Source: Hymenolepis diminuta (Eukaryota; Platyhelminthes; Cestoda; Cyclophyllidea; Hymenolepididae). From it: a stretch of 64,000 nt of DNA. The stretch is from the NCBI GenBank assembly GCA_900708905.1, contig CAADRB010000003.1, forward strand, positions 2,497,303-2,561,302, in the 5' to 3' direction. Positions 1-14,300 of this stretch are shown here, one piece after another (positions within the stretch are counted from its first letter, which is position 1; each line of letters begins with the position of its first letter). The position numbers and the translations under genes are program-made. A model generated the notes under the pieces. It worked only from the letters and a program-made list of their open reading frames with translations. It did not search any database and was not told the DNA's origin.

Positions 1-117
1 GTAATAGTTTTGGAGATCAATGGCTTGAGCTAACACTAAGAATATTAAAGTATACAGACTTGAATGCCCTTTGAAAAAATATATCATAAGAAAATTCTAT
101 TCACTATGAATACATAT

Positions 118-124
<7 letters not shown>

Positions 125-154
<30 letters not shown>
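125..154. repeat. (AT)n microsatellite
   Basis: An uninterrupted AT dinucleotide run of about 30 bases. It ends in atatcgtga, and a second (AT)n run near 52191-52209 ends in the same bases, so the two could be parts of one repeat family. Confidence 0.9.
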
Positions 155-156
<2 letters not shown>

Positions 157-663
157 TGATATGTGTAGTTAACACACTCTTACCTTCTTACAAGCAAACA
201 AGTTCCGCCTTGCGACATTTCGACTTGTTTTCTATACAACCTCTATTATCATGGCATAAACATATTTGGAGAGAAACTAGACATTTTAATCTAATTATTC
301 TTATCTAAGTCTAGATTCATTGATAGCCAGCTTGTAAATGTGTAAATAGAATAGAAGGCACCCAACGACTATAATGAGGAGCTTAGAAAGGTGAGATCTT
401 ACGTCTTAAGAGTAATTTTCGTGGCGTAAAGTAGTATTGTCATTTACATTCTAACCGGATTTTTTTATGATGATAAAGGAGATTCGGATAGAAATAACAT
501 ACTAAGACATACTAATCAGTTAAACAAAATAACATTTAATAATGAATGTAAAGCCCATTTAAGAAAGCTAGAATGTGGCCTACCTGATGAGAGACTCGAA
601 TTCTACTACTCTCTGTATTAGCCAGACTTAAATAGAATTGTTGGTCATTCCGCTCACTGAGTG

Positions 664-741
664 TGCACTGATGGGAATCAAAACCGTGACCTCTGGCATG
701 TTAGACGTTCACGGTGAACAATGCTTTACCGATCATATTAG
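664..741 (-). repeat. tRNA-like SINE or degenerate tRNA sequence
   Basis: Read on the minus strand, an A-box-like GGTAAAGCATTG (719-730) is followed 33 bases later by a B-box-like GGTTTTGATTCC (674-685). That is the order and spacing of a tRNA internal promoter. Cloverleaf pairing is poor in the T arm, so this is unlikely to be a working tRNA and fits a tRNA-derived SINE better. A short stretch near 48840-48880 resembles its flank (ctgagtgtg followed by act and atgg). A covariance-model search would decide. Confidence 0.4.
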
Positions 742-3700
742 TCCTAACATAATATTTTTGGAGCATTCCATTTCACTTAGTCTAAGCTATTGCCAAAGCG
801 TAAACTCCATTTAAAATGCGACGTCCCTCCATCAGCCTGCATCCCATGCTGGAGTTAATGAGGTCAAGTAAGCAAAATATGTGAGACGATGATAGAACGC
901 ATAGACTTGCTAATTTGGGAGCGTTTCGGTCACTAAGTCGGCAGCTGCTTCATCGACACAGATGAGGTCACGATAAGCGCATATGTGCTCAAGGCTATAG
1001 CTCAGGTTATACTAACTACTTTCACAAATTTTCCAACCATGTCCAAGCATCTATAAACATTCGTAGCGTGCGTGTAAACCACGTCTATGTAAGTAGAGAT
1101 AAGGTCATCATCTGTCATTCATTAAATCCCATCTTCTTTCCCAAAAACTTGAGCATAGATGATACGCCTGAACTTGGACTAGCAACATTGGTTGTGTTTT
1201 AATTTTTTAAATAGAATACGATTCCTCTAAGTTTCATCAACAATAAACAAAATATAACGCCGGCGATAAATATATTTCTCAGTTCTCAACGTAAACCGAT
1301 GGCTTAGCGATTTGTATCTCGGGGATGATTTTAATAATTAGAATAAAAAATTGCTAATTATTTTTGAGGCTCGTCTCTTTAGGAGCCTCAGAAATGCTCG
1401 TACGAAAACTATTGTTTCAATTTTTACCGAAAAGTTAAATCAAATTGAGGAAATTGAAATAAAGTGGAATGAATGTGCAAAGTAGGGGAGAGAGATGCAT
1501 AAAAAATAATGAAAGATATCTAGAAAGATGTCACACATTCCACTAATCGGAAAAAGAGTTGGAATGAAAATCTACTGCGGATCATCAGGATCAGAAAATT
1601 GACCCTTAACATGTGCCCTGATAGATTCATATTCTGTTCTCATTTGGAGATGAGAATGAGAAACTGAAAAACCCAATGAAAAGCAGGAGAACAATCTTAA
1701 TAATCGTTTAGACAGAAATATACATGCATATATGTGCAGCACTTTGAATTGTTTGCACTTAATTTAACATATTCCGAATAAACAAAAAATATAATGGTAT
1801 GATTCTTAATTTAAAATGACCGCTTTTCAGGGCTGTAGAGTCTCTAATTGGGGATAAGTTTTAACATCATATACACAGCAAAAACGAAAAATAATTTCAC
1901 TTCAAGATCTCCACAAATTTAAACATCCAAACTGTGAAATTTGGAAAATTGTTCGAGTGCAAGGATAATTACAGAATTACATGCTCATATCAATGAAAAA
2001 ATCAGGAACTATTATGCAAAACTCAAGTTGCCAGGTTCTATATGGTGTGGTTTTAGAAACTGTAGACGAGTGTGAAGGATGACTTCCTCCACGTCTCCGA
2101 AATTTCTATCCTACGTCATCACTAATGGCTAAAATTAATTATCTTGTCCTCATAGTGATGTGTGAAATTGTCAACCTTATTGTGACCCAAGGCTCTCTAC
2201 GGACAAATATCGTGTGTCCTCAAGCGGTCTATTCTTATCGATCGGAAACTAACTAAGTGTACCTTGGATGAGAGTTGCAGAGACACAGCTGACTTGGCGA
2301 TGTTTCGGAACTAGTCTTGTCCACACTATCTCTTCCTTTTCCTACAATTCTTCTGTCCAATTAAAGCACACATACAATTATGTCTTCACGCGCGCCCTCA
2401 TCCAACTGACGAATATAAATGGCCTCCAATACACACATAAAAAACACAGATTGTCGCTTGTCAGACACATTTTCCTTCTCTCCCTCTTTTCCACATTTAT
2501 CTTTTACCTCTCTGGATGCCCCCATTGCCTTTCGTTAAATACATCTTGGTCTAATCAACTCTTTGTCCTTTTGTTTAACTGTTAGCCTCTTATTCTTACA
2601 CAAAGTTTGAACTTTGGATAAATTTTTATTCTGTTTATGTTGTCCATTTAAATAATAAACTGACTTCCAATGTTAACATTTGGTTTTAGAGAGTCTAGAT
2701 AGTTTAGTTTAGTAAATTATTGAAAATTTCCAATTTTACTACTTCCAAACTCAATTATATTAAGACATTCATCTTAGTTTCACGCATAATGGTGGGTTTT
2801 TAACAACTAAGGTTTTTCTTTAAATCCTTCTAGAAAACAAGGATTCTCACACTAACACGACTTGAGCATTCGTCAAGGAGCTGAAAAATGTGTATTGATA
2901 TAAATAATCAAAATAGAAAATCTTAGTACTTAACTTTGGTTTCGAATTTTTATTGTAACATTTCGGAGGTGGGCTTTTACGTAAAAATGATAAATGTAAT
3001 AAAAATGCAGACACATAAAAACGTGTCTATGGATTTGCATATCTACATTGCACATACCATTTGATGAGTTTTTAGATTCCTAGAACAGAGATAGCCGAAT
3101 CTAATGGCTTTAAGGGAGACTAATCGACATTGTCTACATGTAGTCCCTGTGTACAGCTCTCATACCATAATATCGATTAGGAAGCAGCCTGTGTTTATTG
3201 TTTGCCAACTAATAGAGTTTAGAGCGATAAAAATGCTTCTAAATTAGTAAATGCTGCCTTTTCGGTGTGCTATGTTTGATAAACATCAAAGGTCCTGGCT
3301 TAATAAGCTTTACTTGAAAAAATTTGAAATATATGTTGTTCTGGTTTTATTTTCGCGATCAATAATTCCTCTACTTCGAAGCTGTCTTTATACTATAGTA
3401 TTTTGGCCTACTTTTAATGGTCGTCAAATATCGACGATGATTAATCTTCAAATATCCCTTCGCATGTTTCTACTCTCTTCTTTATTTTAATGCGGTGTAA
3501 ACCAGAGAAGTAGGTTGATTCCGAAATCATTTGAAGTAAAAAGTTTTTCAGGGAGCTTTGTAGTTTCCTTAAAGAAATAAATGAACACATTTTCAATTGT
3601 GAATGGTTCGGACAAAAGAAATGGGGAAATTTCAATATCAGAACCTTAGTCTAATAGGAATACAACAATAAATAAATTATTGATGCATAGAAGAACAACG

Positions 3701-4015
3701 CATCTAAAGGGGTCGGGCAATCCTCAATATTAATAAACTATTCACTATGTTCCAAATGCAGCGACCATGAATTCACTGAGGAAACATGGAAACATTAAAG
3801 CAGTGGACCGTACCGAAGTGAAAAGGGGTAGAAACTGAATCCAATAATCAAATTTTGTATGATTTTAATTTTAACTTATACTTGCTTTCCTCCCTTTTAC
3901 TCATTTTCAACTGTTCAATTGTTCTCTCACGATGAAAAACTACGATTATTTTGCCTTACCACGAACAGCAATGGAGATGTTTAGTGTTAAGGCAGAAATA
4001 CGATATTAGTTAGGG

Positions 4016-4200
4016 AAAAGTATTTTATCAAATATTCTCCCTTAAGAAAATAAAATTTTTATCATTAATATCTTACTATATTTACCTCGTATTAGTGGCC
4101 TCTTTGTATTTTTCAAGGTCATAATTGAAGTTCGTTTTGTGCCTGACTTGTGTGTGCGTACTCTTCTATCTCTATCTGAAAAAATTGGGATATCGGCATG
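4016..4200. repeat. Dispersed repeat, copy 1
   Basis: This segment aligns by eye with 58128-58310. Shared blocks in the same order include gtattttatcaaatat, a tttttat-rich stretch, a tttcaaggtc.taatt block, a gtgtgcg/gtgcgcg block followed by ctcttctatct/ctcatccatct, and a terminal gggatat/ggaatat block. No protein is encoded. The order of blocks and their similar spacing support a decayed interspersed element; its family is unknown. Confidence 0.5.
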
Positions 4201-7200
4201 TAAATCGCAAAGCTTAAATGCATCAAGTTATATTGGATAAGATACTGCAAATGCGATGCCATTAAAACGAAATATTTCCTTGATAGTAAAGGATTCCTGA
4301 GGGTTAATTTGTGCTTTCGAATAGCTCCACAAGGAGTTACAGCTCTGTAACTTTCTCAAGTTGCCTAAGTTCCCAACAAATTTATTTTGCGACTTAAAAT
4401 ACGATCAAGTTGACTGTTTAGTGAAATAGTAGGTTAATTTTCTGGAATGACCATAGGTTTAGCTAACGATTTTAAATTTAGAACTATATTTTCCTAATTT
4501 CACACCACTTTTATGGGAATCATAACAAGTAAGCCACGAGTGTTCAATTTTTGCTGTAATATTTTTCACGGAACGAACTGGGGAAAATAGTTTTGTTAAC
4601 AGTGAAACGAAAGTTTTTCCTTCAAGAACATGTGAATTATATTTTTAAATTCTAATAAGCAAATATTTAACTGAATTAAAATCAGCTGGAAAACTGTAAA
4701 AAGACTATATAGATGCCGGTAGAATAAATGTAAAATGATGTAACTCTGAGATCTGAGAGCTAACGCACCACATTTGTTAAAAAAATAAAAATATAATTTT
4801 TAGCCCAAGAGATAGATAACCTATGGCGTTGACTTTTTCCTGTTTCTTTCCAACAAAAAAACTATCAGGTATTTCAAAGGATTAATCCCATGATATATTA
4901 ACTTATATATAATTCATAATTGAGCTTAACGGAAAACATTTCATTTTAACTAAATATCAAGAATAACAAATTTAGGCATATTTTTTTTCAGACATTTCGA
5001 ATGGCGTGGTAACAAAATATAGAAATCTCATTTTCGAATATGAAACTTAGAATAACGGAATGCTACATCATAAAATCCTTATGAACAAAATGTATATAAT
5101 GTAGAACGAGGTTAAAAATTCCTCTTGAAAATGTCAATCGTTTGCCAAAAATATTTTTTTCCAAGCAGAAGCAATGGAAATAGACAGCTAGTAAATCAAG
5201 TCTTTGCTGTTAGGAATGGATAAAAGAGTACTTCTGGAGGGATACCGACTTGTTTCTTTGCTATGATGCTGCAAATATAATGATAAAGAACCTTAGTTAA
5301 GTAGTTTTTACATAATCTTTTAAAACTTTTATTACGAAACCGGCTCCTGAGTGAATCCACGTCATTTCAAAAGATGAATTTTTAAATTATGCTCAAAACG
5401 CCTGAAATCCACTTAATTTTATTTAGAACAAATTATAGCGAATGTACAAATGGCCACCCTGGTTATGAAAATACACATGATTAACCCATTTAATGACAAC
5501 CTTGTACCACATCCCTTCACCCATTAAAGGATATTGCGAGGCGCAAATATCAAAGGATCTAATACATTTAAGTCCAGACAATTGATATCGAAGCTCATTT
5601 ATCAAACTTGCACTTCAGCCAAGGAGAAGAAGCAATAAGCTATTAAGTATAAGACCGAGATTTCGCACAAGATTGCACCGTATCATAGAAAAAATTACAC
5701 ATCAAATCGTTTAAGGAAATTGTATTTGCAGCAATAGAGTTTTATATGTTCACTAAACCTAAAGAGAAAATGAGTGATTATTATAATTACTAATTAATTT
5801 CTTTGGTTTCCTTATCGAAGTTTTAATGACAGAATATTAAAAGCTAAAAATGCATGTTTTGTTCATTAACAACTTGATGCCGTGGGTTTTTATCCGTTTC
5901 GAAAGGGAAATAATTTTGACAATACAAAAGTACAAACCCATCAAATCGTGATAATACGCCACACTTATCAAGTTAATAATTATTATGAATCCATATTTAG
6001 TAGTAGAGTTCACCATGGAGTAAAATTTGAAATTTGGAACTAAGAGCATCAAAGCATGATGAGGTCAACTTTATCATTCAAGTAAGGAATAAAAAATTAC
6101 AAAGGGTAGCTCAACTCCTGCAATTTCATCTCTTGTTGAACTCTTTTAACTTTCACAAAATCGAGATGCTTTTTTCATGAAGAAAATTGATTCTTTCTTT
6201 ACCATGAAAGATAATGAAGAATTTACCGATTGAAATACCCCGTCTTTATTCATACCCATGTAGAAAGTAAAATGAAAAGCTTGAATTAAATGAATAAGGT
6301 CGTAACTTTTGTTTGAAAACCTAGAAGTAATTTTGGTGAAACGATGTAAAAGAAGTTATTTAAAAATTAATACTTTTTCTTGAAATAAATGGTATTTAAC
6401 ATCGTACTGGATATTTTTGAGATTAATTATTTGAATTAGCTAGCTCATAACTTAAAATTTTAATTAAAATATTTCCAGATATTAGGCGAAAGTTATTCTT
6501 ATTTGGTCCAACAAAATTAAAACTGTTTTGAGAAAATATTATCATAGAAGCTTATGAAGAATTTTGCAAAGATTATTTAAAGGTTAACTTTCACAAACAA
6601 GATTGGACCTTAGTTTTCTTTTGTCTAATAATGAAGTTCATTCCCCTGTGGCAAAATCGAAAAATGCAGAATAGATAATTGTTTGAATAGTAGAAGTGTT
6701 AACAAAGAAGCTAAAAATTTTCATTACATATAATTTAATTGGCATGACAAAAGGAATACGTACGCTTTCATTTTATTTTAGATATATTCAGAAATAAAAC
6801 CTTTTTTGGCAAGGAATCAACATTAACGCATTTGTTCTGAGGTAAGCACTGTCCTTTTGATATTAAGTAGAAGCTGAATAGGCGGTATGGCGGGGTGATG
6901 TAAAATTACCAAAGATAGTTCACTTCCGTTTCAAAATGACCGAATCTCAAATAAACTGCAGATTTGTAAAACAAAAATATAATATGAAGATGCATGCAGC
7001 ATTTGAATTCATGTGATCAATTATCTAAATTCCATTAAAAAACTTTGTGATTAATAAAATGTAAATGAAAATGATCGTGGTCCATTTGCATTATACTATC
7101 GTCATTGAATTAAAAGAATGGTAAAGCATGCAAATTCATTTCGACGATAATGCGGAATGAAAACAATAAAAAATGTTGAGGAATGAACTAGCACTCAAAA

Positions 7201-8304
7201 ATTTGATGTTACGGTATAAATTATTGTAAACAGGAAGTAAACAACTAACTATTTAAGAGATAAGTTAAATCAAAAATCATATTTATATAAATCACTTAAA
7301 TGAAAGTGACATATTGCTCGGTAGTTTGCTTATTAAGAAAGCAGAATTTCTGAAAAGAACTTCAGCATCACTTAAAAATTAAATTTTAATTAATGGAATA
7401 AATTTATAACATTTTTCTTTATTAATTATGCTCTAGGACTTCATTTTCTTTTGTAATCTAGTTTCATTTGCAATATTTGCAGTAATTTCAGAAACTAATT
7501 TGCAAAAAATGCAAATTATTAATTATTAAAACACAGCTAAACGGAAATAAGGTTAGTTTTAATATAATACATTTAAAAGAAATATTAATATTTAAAATTA
7601 TTTAATTTGTTTTAATATACCAGCTTGCATTACAACGACCTGAAACTCAAGGTTGGAGATAATTATATCGAATACAAATAGGCATTATATGATTTGCGAA
7701 TTATAATTTGCCGAAGAAAATATGATTGACTTTCTCGTATGTTTGCTCATATTTTGAAACTTAAATTGGATTTTACACACAATGCAACATGTGGTTTGTT
7801 CTGAGATAATCTCATGTCGATTTATCTGAATTTAATCTTTTATGGCAATTTTTATTTTAAAATAATAAATTTTAAGACAGATATTCAGAATTAAATTCTC
7901 ATAGTTGTCATAAAATTGTTTTACATTTTTGAGGAAAGTCAAGACTTACAGTAGACATTTTAATTGTATTATCATATGATGATTCGCTAAAATTTGCCGC
8001 AAACCAAATTATTCTTTGATGCTTCGTTTAACTGGTTTATCTGGATTTTTTATCTGGTGGAATTCAATACTTTTCTAACATAATGCTTACTTTTTAAATT
8101 AAATAACTTAACTGTTCACTGCTTAGTACATGTATCATCTCGATGATTGCGGATAGTGCTTCATTTTATGCTGCACTCTTGAAAGTCTTTCACAAGATAT
8201 TAATTCTGTCTATTTTCCTATTACCTTTTAGTTTCAATGAAGTAGTTATGAAAGCTGAATAAAACTATCACGTATCTCGATATCTTCAAGTCACTTCTTC
8301 AAAA

Positions 8305-8364
8305 ATGAGTGCTACCGATATTCAAGTATTTGACAAAACTGAAGATAAGCAGGAACATTATGTT
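8305..8364 (+). CDS. OXR1: TLDc gene exon 1 (start, first LysM strand)
   Basis: Encodes residues 1-20 and ends in HYV at a GTTAGT donor. Reading on without splicing hits TGA at 8371. Splicing the 40-base intron 8365-8404 joins HYV to VESGDS, which rebuilds the beginning of a LysM domain like the YTVESRDS of vertebrate OXR1. This is the main reason to accept such a small intron. Confidence 0.8.
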
Positions 8365-11300
8365 GTTAGTTGAATCAATATTTCTGTAATTGAATAAATT
8401 TAAGGTTGAAAGTGGCGATTCAATAACAAGCATTGCTGCAAAATTCGATCTGACACCCTCACGTCTATGTCAGATAAATAAACTTCGTAGCAACCACCTT
8501 TTCGCCGGACAGCGCTTAAAGGTTGTCAAAGAGGAATCTGAACAACCTAAATCAAAAGGAGAAAATCAAGATACCGCAGAAGAAGCTTCTGAACCAGAAG
8601 GTAAAATATTTGTTCAATTTTATTTTATAAAATTAAAATATTAAAAATTTTATAAACTTTAAAAACCAAATACCAAGTTTTAAGTGAAAAATCCATCTGC
8701 CAGAATACACATGTTTTTTCTCCCAGTTGCTTTTTTTGTTATAGCAAAGCTTTCTTCCACAGCGTAGTATTCCAATAATTGATAAATAATAAACGTGATG
8801 GTATTTGCTTTGCAGCGACCCCTGATATTGATACAAATGCTCCCTCAATCGAGAAGCGCTATAGACACATTTTTAGGCGAATTATTGGAGCAGAAATGCT
8901 GGAAAAGTCACACATGGCCAAAGTCGCGCAAGTATGTCAAGGAAATAAACATCGTAGCTATTTTTAATTTTGCCCAGCATTTAAATTTGTGAAATTTTCT
9001 ATTTGAAAATGTTAATTTTTTAATATATTTTTAAATCTTCTTCAGGCGGATATAAAGGAAACCAACGACCCATTAGCGGCCGGATGTCTTAAAGTGGAGG
9101 CTAAATTTTGTCCTGAGTTGCATGTAACTTGGCTTTATTTTGAAAATACTTTAATTTAGAATTTAAAATCAATCATTTTATTTAAATATATCATTGCTGA
9201 TAAATTATTTATCTATTCCTTCAGTACAAACCCTTACATGTTTTTGGGCAATTTTGTAAATTAATTGTCACAGAATTCAGAGCCGAAGTTTACCTGGATT
9301 AAAAGAATTTGAATTTCTATTGTTGTTTTGGCGTGTAGACATGCGTAAAAGGCACACTGATTGCTACAATTGAAACTTTGATGTTTTCACCGCTGGATGA
9401 AAGCGATCAAATTGCGGCACTTTGCCAATCAGCGGTTGAGATGCGTTACGATAGTGTCCGCTCTGTTGCCGCCTATGTCGATGCCTCCGTTTTCGTTTTT
9501 ACTAAGCGACCAAGGTAAGCTAATCAAAATCTGCAGCCATTTGTTGTTTGTCTGTATCATATTAAGAAACTAGCTCTGTATTCGACCTTTGCACTCTTTT
9601 TGAAAGCAATTATGTGTGCCTGATTGATAAGTAGTCAATGTATATGTTTAAATGAAATAAAAGAGTAGATATATTATATAATATAAAGTAATTGATTCCA
9701 AGGAAACAGCCAGCTTATGCTCGTATTGAAATACGAGTTGGATAAGCAAATGCATAGTTATCAGTATAAAATTCATCGAAGGAAGAGGAAAATAAACCTT
9801 GGAGGTAAGGATGCCTCAGAACTTCATGTTGTGATCGATGACCTTTTAAAAATCGTAATGGTTTAAGATGTTTATGAATTTGAATTAGGATAAAATTTAA
9901 TTTTGAAGATGATTGGAGGAAAATTGAACTCGATACCGTTTTCGTGAATAAAGTTTTGCAGTCACTTATCACATATTGCACAAAATGTCCGTATTTGTTT
10001 GATTGGAGAAAGAACATGCAATCCAAACAGAAGAAGTTGAGAGATTAGGTTGCGGTATCACTCACTTCCATTGTGACAAGGCGGTTAACAGCTATAAGCC
10101 AGAACATGTTAAATTACTACAATTATTCTCGCCAATTGAATATGATTTCATCTAAATTGACAAGGAACGCAGAAAATTTCCTTTCTTTGAACAATATTAG
10201 GTTATAGGTAACTTGATCGTCGCTGTAATACGCTTACAACTATGAATGGATCAGACCATATACAATGTGTGGGGAAAAGACCAAGGTTTCACAAAATTTC
10301 CTCCGAAGGAATGAAAACTGAACGTCAATCCGCCGCCGAACCGATAATAGTTTTGCCTAAAATGATTGTCAAATTATCAAAGGCAGCGTTCACTCGCATT
10401 TCGATAACGATGATGTGTGCCTAAGAAACAATCTGGAAGTCGTGAATTGCTCATCGAGAGACAAAGCTTGGGCTCCTCGACCTTAAGCCATGGATGTTGG
10501 CATCCTATCATGAATTATAGCCTGATCAAGTTCACTTAGTTTGCGAATTGCGTTTTTTAATTTCGTTTTCCCTTAGCAGATGAATACATAATTGGTATTG
10601 TTGAAGACGATATTCCACGTGTTGCCAAGTATAGCACAATAAGAGATTTCTTTTAAATACGCTTTACAGAATCGGGAACTTCGATGTAATTTGGAATAAA
10701 ATGTAAGTCAGTATGATTTAAGATACTGATAATACAAACAATGACAAAAAATGTGGTGGTGAACAATAATTAAAATAGATTTGATTTATTAACCGCGTAT
10801 TTTGATATCGATGCATTTTCCTAATTTGCATATAGGATTCTAATTAATTAGCTTTTCTCTCGCTTAGAGTACACAAATTTATTTCATGTTTTAGGGTGCA
10901 TTCAGGGAAGAAACTGAAAAGATTTTTACTTTCATTTAAAAGAGTCAAATTAAGCTAATTAATTCTAATATTTGGTGCTTGGTAATGTAAATTCCATGAG
11001 ATGTAAAGGTAAGTTGAAACAAATATTCCGTTATTAATTAATTATTATTGAATACGCCTTATATATTTCAAGTTATTTTGGATTGCCTACTTATAAAATT
11101 CTTAAATTCAATATTATTTTCAAAGAAAAAAATGAAGTTAAGCTGAGATAAGAACGAATTTTTAAACATAGCATTAAGATAAATTGTTTGAATAATAAAT
11201 TAGTTTTGCTTTTTCTATTAACCCGAACAAGTGTTTGCAAAAAGAGCTTCTAATTAATAAAATTAAACAAATCCAGTTTGCAATTATGAAATAGCAAATA

Positions 11301-14300
11301 TTTAGAACTTTAATGCGCAGTTTGATACATGTTTTACGAAAATTAGAGCAACAATCAAAATATGCAATTGACTTTAATTGAATTAGATTTCAAAAAGAAT
11401 TGAAGACGCTTGAGCATAAATTATTCCTATGCAATTTTGAAAAAGTTTTATTACATTTCTACTAGATTAAAGATGCACTTTTATTTATTTTAGGCTCCAG
11501 AGGCAATATACTCATGAATCGAATACAGATGACTCAAATAATAACACTCAGTCAATACATGCATCTTCAGTAAACGTCATCCAACACGAAGGTACGAACC
11601 ATTGATGAGTCTGGTAAAATGCTCGAATCTAAACTGTTTAATTTTTGTGCTTACGTTAGTAGAAATGGTGTTATAAGCTTTATCAGGGGAAAGCATATGA
11701 ATAAGGAGAGAGAAAAAGTATTAAATAAGGTAAGATACAAGAAACGTTTAAGACAAATTTGATAATAAAGCCAGCGCGTCATCGGCCTCAATTTATTTTA
11801 ATTAAGGGGATAATGGCGTAATATCCTGAAGATCGAATTTCATGCTTTGACTCCTAGATTTATGGGTGAGATTATGCTCAAAATATTCCGGTTGAATTGG
11901 TTCGTGCCAACTTAGACTAACGGCAAATTTTCAAACATGACACAGCCTACTTGAGCTCACTCACGGTTGACGATTGAAATTTTTTCCGGAATTTAGGTTT
12001 CTAATAAAGATTCTTCTTTTGTGTCTCTAATGAAATTTCCTTACTTATGCTTTACTACCTTGATTAAATTAAATATAACAAAAATTCGAAGCCAATTTTA
12101 ATATTAATCTGGTCGACAAAACGAATTCCTGATTTGTTTTTATATAGAAAGAGTTGATAGTAACCTTAGGTTGCTAATGTCACACACAAAATGAAATCAA
12201 TCAAAATTTTTATCTATGCAAATTTTTAAAATTGGAGAAGTCATTAATTTTATTAAGCTCTAATCGATTTTTTTCCATTTTAATTTCGGAAGAGTCTTTC
12301 ACCGGTATTTTTCAATGCTCTCCGTCAATTTCTAGAAAAAGAACATATATACGCTATTTATCCTTGATTTATCATCATAAATCAATAAAGAAAAGTTAGA
12401 TATTAAAAAATTGTCTGCTCTTATATATTTGTGCGTTAGAAAGGATACGTGATTCATAGGCTGATCATCTTGAGGAAATCAGAGAAAATGAAGTGGTTTT
12501 GTTCCTGTAGAACTTTGATTTTCTAAGACCCTGAGGATTCATATCTTTTCCTGCAAGCATAAACACAATTCGGTTGAAAACTTAAAATTCACTTCTCTGG
12601 TATTCGTAGTTTTTAAGTGGTTTTATTAATTAAATGTCAAAACTAAATTGGATTCTAGTGCTCAGGCAAATTCCTTAAATAAAAAAATATAATTTTTTAA
12701 TTTATTTTTATTATTTTACTATTTTATTTTATTATTACAAAACAACCATAGGTGAAATAAGTGTTTGTTTTTCAGAAGTTTATGAGAAACACAAAATATT
12801 AATGTCGCTATAAAGCCCAATGAAACACTGATTGGTTAAATACTGACCAATCGGAGGAGAAGGAAACTTAAAGATGAGATCCTATTGATTGGTTTAAGTT
12901 TATTTAAGCACAAATTTATATATTCATAGGTGTAGGAGCAGCTGATGATATCTTATTTGGGAGAGAAAGTATTTTTAAAACTTTGAATAAAATTTTTTGG
13001 GTTGCTCATTTTATCTTTGCATCTGGAAATTGTCTTAAAAGAAATTCATTCATGAAGTGCTTGGAGTAATTGTAAAGTCTGTATTGAAAAATAAAAATTA
13101 AATCGAAAATGATTTAAGTCTCATATATCTCAATTAGTACAAAGGAAACCATAACTGGAATTTTTAAGATCTAAAACTACTGTTAAATCATACAAAATTG
13201 CTACTATTTTGTGTTATTTCAAACTGTCACCTTCAGTTTGTTATGGTGTCTTACTAATTTTAAGCAGAGAGATAATATTCAGTTTGATGTGTTTAGAACA
13301 GCTATTACTACTAATTAATTAATTTGTTTATTTACAGTTTGCTAATTAAGTATGTATCTGTTTTATTTTTACTACCACAAAATGATTGGTTAATTTTAGT
13401 ATGTTGGATAGGGGATTGTAGGACTTTCACTATAAAATAAAATTTTGAAGATTTTGGCTTAAGACTTTCATGAAGAGAGGTATTTGAAAGTCCTTAAAGA
13501 CATTGCAAATTAACTGTGTTACGGAATAGATATGTACGTAGCTGAAATCGTAAATATTATAACCCATTTAGGGTAAATGAGATATTGCCTACTTCGTTTA
13601 TTATAGAGCACCTTGAATAAAAAAATTGTAATTTAAAACAGTCAGGCAAGATATATAAAAACGGCTAACATTAATATATATTAGTCTTGGAAAATAATGC
13701 TTTGTTTTAAAATACAGTTATGCTAGCAAAGTTCTTCCCAAGAAGGTTTTCTTGGTGCGAATATTTGAAAGCGTTGCAATGGCTTGAAGTGTGACTTTGC
13801 AGGATGCGCTTCACATTGTACAGGATAATATTTTTCGGGAAGGAAAGTAAACAGTTATGTATTTTTCTATACGCAGTTATGATTTGCTTGATAGTAGAAG
13901 AAGGCGTTCATCTTAACCTATGCAAGTTGAATATTTATTTGATTCCGCTAATCCTCGCTTCCTTTCCCTTTCAAACTCAAGTGAGTTGAAATGTGATTGC
14001 ATTATGAGTCCAGGACCTAATGCTTTCTCTAATGCTTGTAATAAAATATAAATAATTGCAAATTAATATGAGATTAATAGTTTACTATTTTCATTTTATA
14101 TTTGCAGAACAAGCTCTGCAGGAGAACGAAGTGTTTCTCTGCTGCTCGGTTCAGCGAAATCGTTTTACATCCGGTGGTGGAATAAGTCCACCTGCTTGTT
14201 CTCCAGGGGCCCAGTGGTTCATTGTCTCTAGAAAAAGGTATTTTAAATCAAGTATTAATGATATGCAATTAATAATTGAATTAGTCATTGATCCATGAAA

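Larger units (their letters stand above)
1..8304. other. Gene-free 5' flank of the TLDc gene
   Basis: I find no exon I can support on either strand. Open frames here are short, lack recognisable domains and have the composition of the surrounding AT-rich DNA. The stretch holds an (AT)n microsatellite near 125-154, a tRNA-like repeat at about 664-741, a pyrimidine-rich tract around 2300-2580 and one copy of a dispersed repeat at about 4016-4200. The promoter of the plus-strand gene starting at 8305 should lie at its right end, but no core element stands out. Non-coding 5' exons cannot be excluded. Confidence 0.6.

Noticed and set aside
2268..2585. 105-codon open frame
   Set aside because: Pyrimidine-rich low-complexity sequence, no domain, no splice or start context; likely chance.
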